This document shows positions 1-7,620 of a stretch of 8,657 bases of DNA, piece after piece. The translations under genes and the position numbers were made by a program. Location of the stretch: positions 1 through 8,657 of the forward strand of contig USHH01000082.1 of assembly GCA_900554345.1 (NCBI GenBank), given 5' to 3'. The notes beneath the pieces are model-generated. The model saw nothing but the letters and a program-made list of their open reading frames with translations, was not told where the DNA came from and searched no databases. The stretch is from an uncultured Bacteroidales bacterium (GTDB taxonomy: Bacteria > Bacteroidota > Bacteroidia > Bacteroidales > Muribaculaceae). Numbering within the stretch: position 1 is the first letter of the stretch; the number at the start of each line of letters is the position of its first letter.

Positions 1-78
1 GGGAGCGGCTGTGGCGCCGAGGGTGCCGCAGAGGATGGCGGCGAGGGTCGCTGCGGGTATTTGCAGTAAGTATTTCAT
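1..78 (-). CDS. Secreted protein of unknown function, N-terminal 26 codons only (truncated at window edge)
   Basis: Reading leftward from an ATG complementary to 76-78, the frame stays open to base 1 and gives 26 residues beginning MKYLLQIPAA and ending GTLGATAAP. This is a textbook Sec signal peptide: a Lys at position 2, a hydrophobic Ala/Leu/Ile core at about residues 8-21, and an Ala-Thr-Ala signal peptidase I site at residues 22-24. A Cys at residue 17 is preceded by Leu and sits inside the core, so it is not a good lipobox. The mature protein lies outside the window and its function cannot be told. The gene is divergent from the arabinofuranosidase operon and shares a 291-base spacer with it, so joint regulation is plausible; PULs often have a secreted hydrolase or binding protein in this position. 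Confidence rests on the signal peptide and GC-rich codons, since the fragment is short. Confidence 0.72.
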   Translation of the reverse strand, partial: MKYLLQIPAATLAAILCGTLGATAAP

Positions 79-124
79 GGGTTGTGTAGGTTTGTTACAT
101 ATATATAAAGAGGTGCCTGGAAAA

Positions 125-165
125 CGGCGGCCGCGTGCCGGAGTCGCGGAATGGCGGCCTTCGGC
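125..165 (-). other. GC-rich segment with hairpin potential in the presumed leader of the divergent gene
   Basis: Within an AT-rich spacer this block is GC-rich and self-complementary. GGCCGC at 129-134 can pair with GCGGCC at 154-159, while CCGCG at 131-135 can pair with CGCGG at 145-149. The two pairings share bases 131-134, so they exclude each other. GCGGCCGC at 127-134 is itself a perfect palindrome, and GGCGGCC occurs twice (126-132 and 153-159). If the divergent gene starts transcription near 174, this block lies in its 5' leader. No T-run follows on either strand to make it a terminator. A regulatory role is speculation. Confidence 0.3.
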
Positions 166-180
166 ATCGTTTACGCAGTG

Positions 181-188
181 CAAAGTAA
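181..188 (-). promoter_or_regulatory. Candidate -7 box for the divergent gene
   Basis: Read on the minus strand this is TTACTTTG followed by CACTG. It is one base short of the Bacteroidota consensus TAnnTTTG (TAC-TTTG), and its downstream flank is identical to that of the plus-strand box at 275-282. Transcription would begin near 174 and give a leader of about 95 bases before the ATG at 78. No convincing -33 TTTG is present. A stricter consensus match, TAATTTTG, lies on the minus strand at 252-245 but would give a leader of about 160 bases. Confidence 0.35.
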
Positions 189-274
189 GTAAATTTAGTC
201 GTAACTTCATTAAAAATATTATACAATTTTTCAGAAAAACCGTCCAAAATTAAGACAATTTAAAATATTTAGAC

Positions 275-282
275 TATATTTG
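275..282 (+). promoter_or_regulatory. Candidate -7 box, upstream plus-strand promoter
   Basis: TATATTTG is an exact match to the Bacteroidota -7 consensus TAnnTTTG and is followed by CACTG. Transcription would start near 289 and leave a leader of about 80 bases before the ATG at 370. No clear TTTG is found 19-21 bases upstream, where the sequence is only AT-rich, so a transcriptional activator may be needed, as is usual for inducible PULs. Confidence 0.45.
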
Positions 283-326
283 CACTGTTTTGTACGATTT
301 TCGCATTAATCAATCCATTCTCTTGC

Positions 327-334
327 TACTTTTG
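327..334 (+). promoter_or_regulatory. Candidate -7 box, downstream plus-strand promoter
   Basis: TACTTTTG followed by CGG matches the Bacteroidota -7 consensus exactly. Transcription would start near 341, giving a short A-rich leader of about 30 bases before the ATG at 370, a common arrangement. The expected -33 TTTG is not clear; the nearest T-run (TTTT at 298-301) is a few bases too far away. This and the box at 275-282 are alternatives, or tandem promoters. Confidence 0.5.
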
Positions 335-369
335 CGGAGTGAAACCATAATATAAAAATCTGACCATTC

Positions 370-2820
370 ATGAAAACCTCAGCTTCGATAATCGTAGGCA
401 GCCTCGCGCTGTGTGGGCTTCTTTCTGGCACAAGTGCGGCGCGGGCCTCTTCCGCTTCCTCTCCTATAAGAGAGGTGGATTTCACCAACGTGCGCCTCTC
501 CGACACCTTCTGGGCTCCGCGCATCGAGACCAACCGCACCGTCTCCATCCCCTCCGCTTTCCATGAATGCGAGGTGAACGGGCGCTTCGACAACTTCGCA
601 ATCGCAGCCGGCCTCATCAAGGGGGAGCACCGCGGCGACTTCTCCTTCGACGACACCGACCCCTACAAGATAATCGAGGGCGCCTCCTACTCGCTCGCCG
701 CCCACTACGACCCTAAGCTCGACCACTACCTCGACAGCGTGATCAACATCATCGCGCTCGCACAGGAGCCCGACGGATATCTCACCACCTGCGTCACCAA
801 CAAGTGCGAGCGCCTCTCCGGCTGGTGGGGCACCCACCGCTGGGAGAAGATCAACAGCCACGAGCTCTACAACAGCGGCCACCTATACGAGGCAGCCGTG
901 GCCCACTACCTCGCCACAGGCAAGCGCTCGCTGCTCGACGTGGCGATCAAGAACGCCGACCTCGTATGCAAGACATTCGGCTACGGCGAGGGGCAGATCA
1001 CCTACCCCTCCGGCCATCCCATCGTGGAGATGGCCCTCGCAAAGCTATATAAGGTGACGGGCGACAGAAAATATCTCGACGAGGCGAAATATTTCGTGGA
1101 GGAGACCGGGCGCCTCACCAACGGACGCCGCCCCAGCCCCTACTCGCAAGACCACATGCCCATCCTCGAGCAGGAGGAGATCGTGGGCCATGCCGTGAGG
1201 GCCGGATATCTCTATTCAGGAGTGGCCGACGTGGCCGCCCTCACCGAAGACCCGGCATATTTCGAGGCCATCAACCGCATCTGGAACAACATGGCCTCGC
1301 GCAAGCTCTATATCACCGGCGGCATCGGAAGCCGCGCCCAGGGCGAGGGTTTCGGGCCCGACTACGAGCTCAACAATCACACCGCCTATTGCGAGACATG
1401 CGCCGCCATCGCCAACGTCTACTGGAACTACAGGATGTTTCTGGCCACCGGCGACTCCAGATTCGCCGATGTCTACGAGCGCGCCCTCTACAACGGCGTG
1501 ATTTCCGGCGTGTCGCTCTCCGGCGACAGGTTCTTCTACGACAACCCCCTTGAGAGCATGGGGCAGCACGAGCGTCAGAAATGGTTTGGCTGCGCCTGCT
1601 GCCCCGGCAACGTGACGCGCTTCATGGCCAGCGTGCCCTCATATATGTATGCCACCCGCAACGGCGACATCTTCGTGAACCTCTACATCCAGTCAACAGC
1701 CGACGTGAAGGCCGCCGGCAACAAGGTGACGCTCTCGCAGGCCACCTCCTATCCCTGGGACGGCAACATCGCCATCGCCGTCGACCCGGAGAAGGAGGGA
1801 CAGTTCGCCCTTCGCCTCCGCATCCCGGGCTGGGCCCTCGAGAGCCCTGTGCCCACCGACCTCTACAGCTTCACGTCGAAGGCCTCCTCGCCCGTCACGC
1901 TGAAGGTCAACGGCAAGGAGATGCCGCTCACCATGAAAGACGGCTATGCCGTGGTGGCCCGCGACTGGAAGAAGGGCGACAAGGTGGAGCTCACGCTTCC
2001 GATGGACGTCAGAAGGGTAAGGGCCAACGACAAGGTGGCCGACGACCGCGGCAAGCTCGCCTTCGAGCGCGGCCCCGTGATGTTCTGTCTCGAGGGTGTC
2101 GACCAACCCGACGGCACCGTCTTCGACAAATACATCCCCGACGGCACCCCGGTCAGCGTCTCCTACGATCCCTCGCTGCTCAACGGCGTGGCCACACTTT
2201 CCGGAAAAGCCCGCAAGGTGACCGCCGCCGGCGAGGAGGATGTGGAATTCAAGGCCATCCCCTACAGCACATGGTGCAACCGCGGGCCGGCCTCGATGGC
2301 CGTGTGGATTCCCGAAGCCGCGCAGTATGCCGTGGCTACCCCGGAGCCCACGATCGCGAGCCGCGCACAGATGTTCTCCGAGCCCACGGAGCTCAACAGC
2401 GACACCCCCGCCGCCACCTCCAACCTCAACTGGGCCTGGGGCTACAACGACCAGTGGGAGCCCCGCTCAAGCGCCGACACCTCGAAGCCCTACCACTACT
2501 GGTGGCTCCGTCAGGGCACTCTCGAAAACGTGTGCTACGCCTTCGAGGAGCCCACGACCGTCGGCTCAGTCGACATCTACTGGCTCGAGTTCGACCACTA
2601 CGACGGCAACTACCGCACCCCGGAGAGCTGGCAGCTCTACTGCAAGAGCGACGACAACAGGTGGGTGCCCGTGGAGACCGCCGACACCTTCGGAGTGGAG
2701 AAAGACAAGTATAACCATGTAGGCTTCAAGCCCGTGAAGACCACCGCGCTCAAGGTGGCAGCCAAGCTTCGCCCCGGCGAGAGCGGGGGAGTGATAGAAT
2801 GGAAGGTCAATCCGAAGTGA
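370..2820 (+). CDS. Secreted GH127/GH146-type beta-L-arabinofuranosidase with C-terminal beta-sandwich domain
   Basis: This enzyme is predicted to remove non-reducing beta-L-arabinofuranose from plant glycans or glycoproteins in the periplasm. The 816 residues begin with a signal peptide cleaved near residue 23 or 26 (TSA or ARA). An (alpha/alpha)6-barrel of the DUF1680/GH127 type follows, at about 33-430, with beta-sandwich segments to about 655. The family's active site is visible: Glu342 and Cys344 in CETCAA, and Cys410-Cys411 in CACCPGN. These match the zinc ligands Glu338, Cys340, Cys417 and Cys418 of Bifidobacterium HypBA1, where Cys417 is the nucleophile. Glu326 in GEGFG sits 16 residues before Glu342, exactly the spacing of the HypBA1 acid/base Glu322. 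Residues about 660-816 look like a discoidin/F5-8-type sandwich (RTPESWQLY near 749, GVIEW near the end), making it longer than the 658-residue HypBA1. GH127 and GH146 cannot be separated by eye. It is first in the operon. Confidence 0.9.
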   Translation: MKTSASIIVGSLALCGLLSGTSAARASSASSPIREVDFTNVRLSDTFWAPRIETNRTVSIPSAFHECEVNGRFDNFAIAAGLIKGEHRGDFSFDDTDPYKIIEGASYSLAAHYDPKLDHYLDSVINIIALAQEPDGYLTTCVTNKCERLSGWWGTHRWEKINSHELYNSGHLYEAAVAHYLATGKRSLLDVAIKNADLVCKTFGYGEGQITYPSGHPIVEMALAKLYKVTGDRKYLDEAKYFVEETGRLTNGRRPSPYSQDHMPILEQEEIVGHAVRAGYLYSGVADVAALTEDPAYFEAINRIWNNMASRKLYITGGIGSRAQGEGFGPDYELNNHTAYCETCAAIANVYWNYRMFLATGDSRFADVYERALYNGVISGVSLSGDRFFYDNPLESMGQHERQKWFGCACCPGNVTRFMASVPSYMYATRNGDIFVNLYIQSTADVKAAGNKVTLSQATSYPWDGNIAIAVDPEKEGQFALRLRIPGWALESPVPTDLYSFTSKASSPVTLKVNGKEMPLTMKDGYAVVARDWKKGDKVELTLPMDVRRVRANDKVADDRGKLAFERGPVMFCLEGVDQPDGTVFDKYIPDGTPVSVSYDPSLLNGVATLSGKARKVTAAGEEDVEFKAIPYSTWCNRGPASMAVWIPEAAQYAVATPEPTIASRAQMFSEPTELNSDTPAATSNLNWAWGYNDQWEPRSSADTSKPYHYWWLRQGTLENVCYAFEEPTTVGSVDIYWLEFDHYDGNYRTPESWQLYCKSDDNRWVPVETADTFGVEKDKYNHVGFKPVKTTALKVAAKLRPGESGGVIEWKVNPK

Positions 2821-2870
2821 CAAAGAGGAAAATATCATAATACCATCATACCCAACTAAATGCCAACAAC

Positions 2871-5800
2871 ATGAAACCGGATGTTAATCTCAATCTAATC
2901 AGATGCGGGGTGCTGGGCATGGCGATCCTGCTGGGCGGCGCGCTGATCGCGACCCCGGCTGACGCCGTGGCTCAGACGAGCTCAACAGCCCAGGCGGCTG
3001 CCGGCTCGATCAACGGCACAGTCGTCGACTCAGAGGGCGAGCCCGTGATCGGAGCCACCGTCATGGTGAAAGGCACCACCATCGGCACGGCCACCGACAT
3101 CGACGGCCAGTTCCACATCAAGGCCGCTCCCGGCCAGGAAGTGATCATCAAGGGCTTCGGCTATGAGACGGCCACCATCAAGGTGACCAACCAGAAAGAC
3201 TACTCCGTGACGCTCAAGCTCGCCGCCCAGTCGCTCGACGACGTGGTGGTGATCGGCTACGGCACGCAGAAGAAGGGCGACGTCACCTCCGCCGTCGCCA
3301 GCGTGAAGGCAGAAGACTTCACTGTGGGCGCCATCGGCGACGCCTCGGAGCTCGTGAAGGGCAAGGTGGCCGGCCTCACCATCACCAAAGGCTCCGGCGA
3401 CCCCAACGCCGAATCCACCATCCGCCTGCGCGGCGTGATCTCGCTGCAGGGCAGCAGCACGCCGCTCGTGCTCGTCGACGGCGTGGAGGGAGGCCTCGGC
3501 ACAGTGGCTCCCGAGAACATCGCATCGATCGACGTGCTGAAGGACGCCTCCGCAGCCGCCATCTACGGTACGCGAGGCGCCAACGGCGTCATCCTCATCA
3601 CCACCAAGTCGGGCATCCGCAACGCCAAGACAACGGTGACCTACGCCGGCTACGGCTCATGGGCCAACCTCGCCAAGAAGCATAAGTTCATGACCGCCGA
3701 CCAGATACGCCAGGGCCTCACCAACTTCTCCGACCGAGGCTACGACACCGACTGGCTCGACGCCATCACCCGCACGGCCTTCACCCACAACCACGACGTG
3801 CAGATCAGCGGCGGCAGCGCCACCACCACCTACGCCGGCAACTTCTCATACCGCCGCGCAGAGGGCGTCATCAACACCTCCTTCAACGAGGAGATGAAGA
3901 TGAACTTCGACATCTCCCACTGGTTCTTCAACGACATGCTCAAGCTCCACCTCGGCCTCATAAAGGGATACCACAAGGACAACGGCCTCGACGCCGCCGA
4001 CTCGCAGATCTACCGCCAGGCGATCATGCGCAATCCGACCGAGCCCATCTACGACGAGAACGGGCTTCCATACGAGAACTTCGGAATCACCTACTACTAC
4101 AATCCCGTGGGCCTCATCGAGGAGCGCGACGGCGAGGTGAAGAACGAATGGAGCCGCATGCACGGCGACATAACGTTCGAGCCCATCAAGGGATGGCAGA
4201 CGAAGCTGCTCCTCTCCACCAACCGCTCCAACTGGCACAAAGCCAACTTCAACTCGAGCAACTACCAGAGCCACCGCACCGACGGCCGCGCCGGCGATGC
4301 CTCACACAGATACGACTACTCAAGGACCGACCTGCTCGAGGTGACCTCCAACTACCGCACCACCTTCGCCGAGAAGCACCGCTTCGAGGCCCTCGTGGGC
4401 TACAGCTGGGAGAAGAACACCAACGAGGGATTCTCCGCCTGGAACGCCGACTTCAACAACGACACCTTCAAATGGAACAACATCGGCATCGGCCAGCTCC
4501 TCAAGGACGGCAAGGCATCGATGAGCAGCTACAAGAACGACGACAAGCTGATCGGCTTCTTCGGCCGAGTGAGCTACGGCTTCGACAACCGCTACAACGT
4601 GCTCGTCTCCATCCGACGCGAGGGCTCCTCGAAGTTCGGCGCCAACCACAAGTGGGGTAACTTCCCCTCCGTGTCGGCAGGCTGGAACATCATGAACGAG
4701 GACTTCTGGGGCAAGCTCCCCGTGGCCGAATGGTGGAACGTCTTCAAGCTCCGCGCCGGATACGGCGTCACCGGTGTGATCCCCGGCTACTCCTACCTCT
4801 CGCTGACGCGCTACAACTTCGGCCAGGACGACAACGGCTACGGCCTCTACTTCTACAACAACGGCAAGTGGATCCAGGGCATGCAGATCGCATCCAACCC
4901 CAACCCCGACCTGAAATGGGAGACCTCGGGCGAGCTCAACATCGGTCTCGACTGGGAGATGTTCAACGGCCGCTTCGGCGGTAGCTTCGACTTCTACAAC
5001 AAGGAGACCCGCGACATGCTCTGGGACTACGACGTACCCGTGCCGCCAAACCGCTATCCCATCACCACCGCCAACGTCGGCAAGATGCGCAACACCGGCA
5101 TCGAGCTTATGCTGAGGGGAATCCCCGTGCAGACGAGGGACTTCGAGTGGAACACCACCGTGACCCTCTCCCACAACTCCAACAAGCTGCTCTCGCTCTC
5201 CAACGACCTCTACGAGACCGCCAACGAGCATGAGACGGCATTCCTCGGCGAGCCCATCACACAGTGTACCCACCGCCTCGAGGTGGGCAAGGCGGTCGAC
5301 CGCTACTTCGGCATCAAGTCGGTGGGCGTGAGCGAGAACGGCCTCTGGCTCGTGGAGAATCCCACGACAGGCGAGGTGGCAGAGCTCACCGACGCCATGC
5401 TTCCCGACTCCAACTGGAAGCAGGACCTCGGCAACTCACTGCCGAAGGTGTATCTCGGATGGAGCAACACCTTCCGCTACAAGCAGTTTGACCTCTCGAT
5501 GCAGTTCACCGGCCAGTTCGGCTTCAAGATCCTCAACGAGGCAAGGGCCTACTACGAGAACAACTCCGTGAACTACAACCGCCTGCAGTCGGTGCTCGAC
5601 GCTCCCTACGGCGACCGCACCCTGGCCGGCAACCAGAAGCAGACCTTCGTGAGCTACTATCTGGAGAACGGCGACTTCCTGAAGCTCACCAACCTCACCT
5701 TAGGCTACAACGTGCCCTTCAAGACCAACAAATGGATCTCCGGCCTGAGGATATACTTCTCCTGCGAGAACCTCTTCACCATCACCGGCTACAAGGGCCT

Positions 5801-5906
5801 CGACCCCGAGCTCCAGAACTCCGACGCCACAGTATCCGGCATCGAGTGGCGCGACAACTATCCTACCATCAGATCCTTCACGGTCGGCCTCCAGGCCACC
5901 TTCTAA
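2871..5906 (+). CDS. SusC/RagA-like TonB-dependent outer-membrane glycan transporter
   Basis: This 1011-residue protein is the outer-membrane pore that imports glycan oligomers, forming a complex with the SusD-like protein encoded next to it. A signal peptide (about 1-34, cleaved after AVA before Gln35) leads into a carboxypeptidase-D-like regulatory domain at about 46-120 (INGTVVDSEGEPVIGATV). The TonB box follows at 121-129 (SLDDVVVIGYGTQKKG). The plug domain runs to about 247 and contains the SusC signature DVLKDASAAAIYGTRGANGV at 221-240. The 22-strand barrel fills the rest and ends in the terminal Phe typical of barrel assembly signals. There is no N-terminal secretin/TonB (STN) domain, so control through an ECF sigma/anti-sigma pair is not expected. 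The ATG at 2871 directly precedes the signal peptide; an out-of-frame ATG at 2860 stops after four codons. The gap to the enzyme gene is 50 bases and to the SusD gene only 12. The substrate cannot be read from the sequence. Confidence 0.96.
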   Translation: MKPDVNLNLIRCGVLGMAILLGGALIATPADAVAQTSSTAQAAAGSINGTVVDSEGEPVIGATVMVKGTTIGTATDIDGQFHIKAAPGQEVIIKGFGYETATIKVTNQKDYSVTLKLAAQSLDDVVVIGYGTQKKGDVTSAVASVKAEDFTVGAIGDASELVKGKVAGLTITKGSGDPNAESTIRLRGVISLQGSSTPLVLVDGVEGGLGTVAPENIASIDVLKDASAAAIYGTRGANGVILITTKSGIRNAKTTVTYAGYGSWANLAKKHKFMTADQIRQGLTNFSDRGYDTDWLDAITRTAFTHNHDVQISGGSATTTYAGNFSYRRAEGVINTSFNEEMKMNFDISHWFFNDMLKLHLGLIKGYHKDNGLDAADSQIYRQAIMRNPTEPIYDENGLPYENFGITYYYNPVGLIEERDGEVKNEWSRMHGDITFEPIKGWQTKLLLSTNRSNWHKANFNSSNYQSHRTDGRAGDASHRYDYSRTDLLEVTSNYRTTFAEKHRFEALVGYSWEKNTNEGFSAWNADFNNDTFKWNNIGIGQLLKDGKASMSSYKNDDKLIGFFGRVSYGFDNRYNVLVSIRREGSSKFGANHKWGNFPSVSAGWNIMNEDFWGKLPVAEWWNVFKLRAGYGVTGVIPGYSYLSLTRYNFGQDDNGYGLYFYNNGKWIQGMQIASNPNPDLKWETSGELNIGLDWEMFNGRFGGSFDFYNKETRDMLWDYDVPVPPNRYPITTANVGKMRNTGIELMLRGIPVQTRDFEWNTTVTLSHNSNKLLSLSNDLYETANEHETAFLGEPITQCTHRLEVGKAVDRYFGIKSVGVSENGLWLVENPTTGEVAELTDAMLPDSNWKQDLGNSLPKVYLGWSNTFRYKQFDLSMQFTGQFGFKILNEARAYYENNSVNYNRLQSVLDAPYGDRTLAGNQKQTFVSYYLENGDFLKLTNLTLGYNVPFKTNKWISGLRIYFSCENLFTITGYKGLDPELQNSDATVSGIEWRDNYPTIRSFTVGLQATF

Positions 5907-5918
5907 ACTTCATATATC

Positions 5919-7586
5919 ATGAAAGCCTTTAAATCAATCATACTTTCCGCCGCCGGGGTAGCGCTCCTTGGTGTCACCGCCGGCTGCACCGACCTCGACG
6001 AGACGGCCTATTCCTCCGTAGTCGACGACGGTCACGAGTTCTCGGACGCGGAGCGCACCGCCATGTTCTATCCTGTCTACAACTCCCTGCGCGACTTCGT
6101 ATGGGGATGGTTCGGCTTCACCGACCTCGCCGACATGGCCTCCGACCTCTGGTGTGTGCCCTACCGCATCGGCATCGGCTGGGGCGACCTCTACATCCCG
6201 ACCCACAAGCACGAGTTCCACAGCGAGATCGGCTTCTTCTCCACGGCATGGAGCCGCGCCTACGCCGGCGTCTCAGCCTGCAACCAGCTGCTTCAGGACG
6301 AGAAGGTGCAGCAGGTGCCCGAATCGGTGGCCGAGCTCAGGGGCTACCGTGCCCTCTACTACTATTTCCTTTTCGACCTCTTCCGCAACATCCCGCTCGA
6401 CAACGGCGAGGTGCACGAGGCCGGCTGGCTTCCCCAGCAGGTGACGCCTCAGGAGATGTTCGACTACATCGTCTCCGAGCTCAAGGCCGTGGAGGGCGCC
6501 TTCGGCGAGCAGAGCGAGCTCGGCAAGCTCAACAACGCCACCATCAACATGCTGCTGGCAAAGATGTATCTCAACCGCAACGCGTGGCTGGGCGGCGACG
6601 ACGAGCAATACTACAAGCTCTGCCTCGACGAGCTCAACAAGATCATCGCCATGGGCAAATACTCGCTGGCTCCCAACTACAAGGACAACTTCCGCGAGAG
6701 TATCATGGGCTCGCCCGAGGTGATCTTCGGCATTCCCTACGAGGAGAAATTCGCCACGGGCAACTACTACGCCAACCTCTGGATGTGTAACGCCGGCCGC
6801 GCCACATGGGGCTTCAACGGCTGGGCCACCTCGGGCGGCGGTGCCCACCCGCAGTTCATAGAGACCTACGACGTCGACGACCAGCGCTACAAGGACTGCT
6901 GGATTTCCGGCCCGCAGTATGACAAGGACGGCAACCCCATCTACATCGACGGCGTGCAGCTCAACTACACCCACGAGCTTAGGAGCATCGACGTGCCCGG
7001 CTGCTACGAGCAGGAGGGGGAGCGCCTCGTGAAATACGAGATCCTCGGCGGCGACAAAGGGTCGGGCTGCGACGACCAGGTGATCTTCCGCTATGCCGAT
7101 GTGCTGCTGATGAAGGCCGAGTGCCTGCTGCGCATCACCGGCGCCTACAACGGGGAGAGCGACGCCATGGCCGCCGACCTGGTGACGCAGGTGCGCCAGC
7201 GCAACTTCAACTCCAATCCCTCGAAGGCCATCCGCACCCTGGCCCAGCTCCGCGGCGGCAGCTGCTATGAGTACGGCCACCGCGAGAACCGCGCCGAGAT
7301 GGACCAGCCCGACATCTGGGTGCTGACCCATGAGGGGGGCGCCGACATAGAGCTCGGCGGCCTTCTCGACGAGCTCGCGTGGGAGTTCGTGGCCGAGGGT
7401 CACCGCCGCCAGGACCTCGTGCGCTTCATGATGACCAACGGCTGCAACGTATGGAACGGCAAGTCATGGTTCTGCAAGGACGCCCTGACCGACCCCTCCG
7501 ACCGTCACCTCGACATCTTCCCGATTCCGAAGGACGCACTCGACGGCAACCCCAAGCTCGTGCAGAATCCCGGATACGCCCACTAA
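5919..7586 (+). CDS. SusD/RagB-like surface glycan-binding lipoprotein
   Basis: This 555-residue outer-membrane lipoprotein is the lid and glycan-capture partner of the SusC-like transporter. The signal peptide ends in a lipobox, TAGC, with lipidated Cys23. The acidic stretch after it (CTDLDE) fits the Bacteroidota surface-export signal. SusD hallmarks include the helical segment WSRAYAGVSACNQLL at 111-125, RGYRALYYYFLFDLFRNIPL at 141-160, LNNATINMLLAKMYLNRN in the TPR-like region, RYADVLLMKAECLLR near 390, and the C-terminal pattern FPIPKDAL to QNPGY in the last 25 residues. It is full length for the family. Aromatic residues are plentiful, particularly around 60-110 and 285-320, but which of them bind sugar cannot be told. 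It starts 12 bases after the SusC stop, so the two genes are almost certainly co-transcribed. Confidence 0.96.
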   Translation: MKAFKSIILSAAGVALLGVTAGCTDLDETAYSSVVDDGHEFSDAERTAMFYPVYNSLRDFVWGWFGFTDLADMASDLWCVPYRIGIGWGDLYIPTHKHEFHSEIGFFSTAWSRAYAGVSACNQLLQDEKVQQVPESVAELRGYRALYYYFLFDLFRNIPLDNGEVHEAGWLPQQVTPQEMFDYIVSELKAVEGAFGEQSELGKLNNATINMLLAKMYLNRNAWLGGDDEQYYKLCLDELNKIIAMGKYSLAPNYKDNFRESIMGSPEVIFGIPYEEKFATGNYYANLWMCNAGRATWGFNGWATSGGGAHPQFIETYDVDDQRYKDCWISGPQYDKDGNPIYIDGVQLNYTHELRSIDVPGCYEQEGERLVKYEILGGDKGSGCDDQVIFRYADVLLMKAECLLRITGAYNGESDAMAADLVTQVRQRNFNSNPSKAIRTLAQLRGGSCYEYGHRENRAEMDQPDIWVLTHEGGADIELGGLLDELAWEFVAEGHRRQDLVRFMMTNGCNVWNGKSWFCKDALTDPSDRHLDIFPIPKDALDGNPKLVQNPGYAH

Positions 7587-7620
7587 CTCCTCTTTTTTCA
7601 TACAATAATACCGAACAACG

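Larger units (their letters stand above)
166..298. repeat. Imperfect inverted repeat spanning the divergent promoters
   Basis: The left arm on the plus strand (166-184) reads ATCGT, five bases, then CAGTGCAAA. The right arm, read on the minus strand (298-279), has ATCGT, six bases, then CAGTGCAAA. Fourteen bases therefore match in each arm, nine of them in one uninterrupted run (176-184 versus 279-287), with 94 bases between the inner edges. The TTTG of a -7 box in each direction is part of the arm. The arms could be paired operators for one regulator, or simply two promoters with similar start regions. They are short for invertible-promoter repeats. Confidence 0.45.
79..369. promoter_or_regulatory. 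Divergent intergenic control region
   Basis: These 291 bases separate two gene starts that face away from each other. Most of it is AT-rich (about 185-370), in sharp contrast to the GC-rich genes. A GC-rich block sits at about 125-165. It holds three candidate -7 boxes for the two directions and an imperfect inverted repeat (166-184 and 279-298), listed separately. No credible ORF lies within it: the longest open frame on the plus strand runs antisense through the neighbouring signal peptide. No tRNA or riboswitch-like structure was recognised. Confidence 0.7.

Noticed and set aside
11..253. Plus-strand open frame of 80 codons at the left edge
   Set aside because: It runs antisense through the signal peptide of the divergent gene and then into AT-rich spacer, with no recognisable protein features.
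1581..2714. Plus-strand open frame of 377 codons inside the arabinofuranosidase gene
   Set aside because: It is an Arg/Pro/Gly/His-rich frame-shifted translation of the real gene with no family resemblance. The enzyme frame is intact.
2824..2829. AGAGGA, resembling a Shine-Dalgarno sequence
   Set aside because: It lies over 40 bases before the SusC ATG, too far to act, and the other starts in the window lack such sites.
2860..2874. Four-codon minicistron (ATG CCA ACA ACA TGA) overlapping the SusC start
   Set aside because: Chance occurrence is likely for so short a frame; there is no ribosome-binding signal and nothing ties it to translational coupling.
4320..7403. Long minus-strand open frames opposite the SusC and SusD genes (317 and 376 codons)
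   Set aside because: They are low-complexity Val/Glu/Gly/His-rich translations of the strand complementary to GC-biased codons, a common shadow effect. The plus-strand genes are full-length members of known families.
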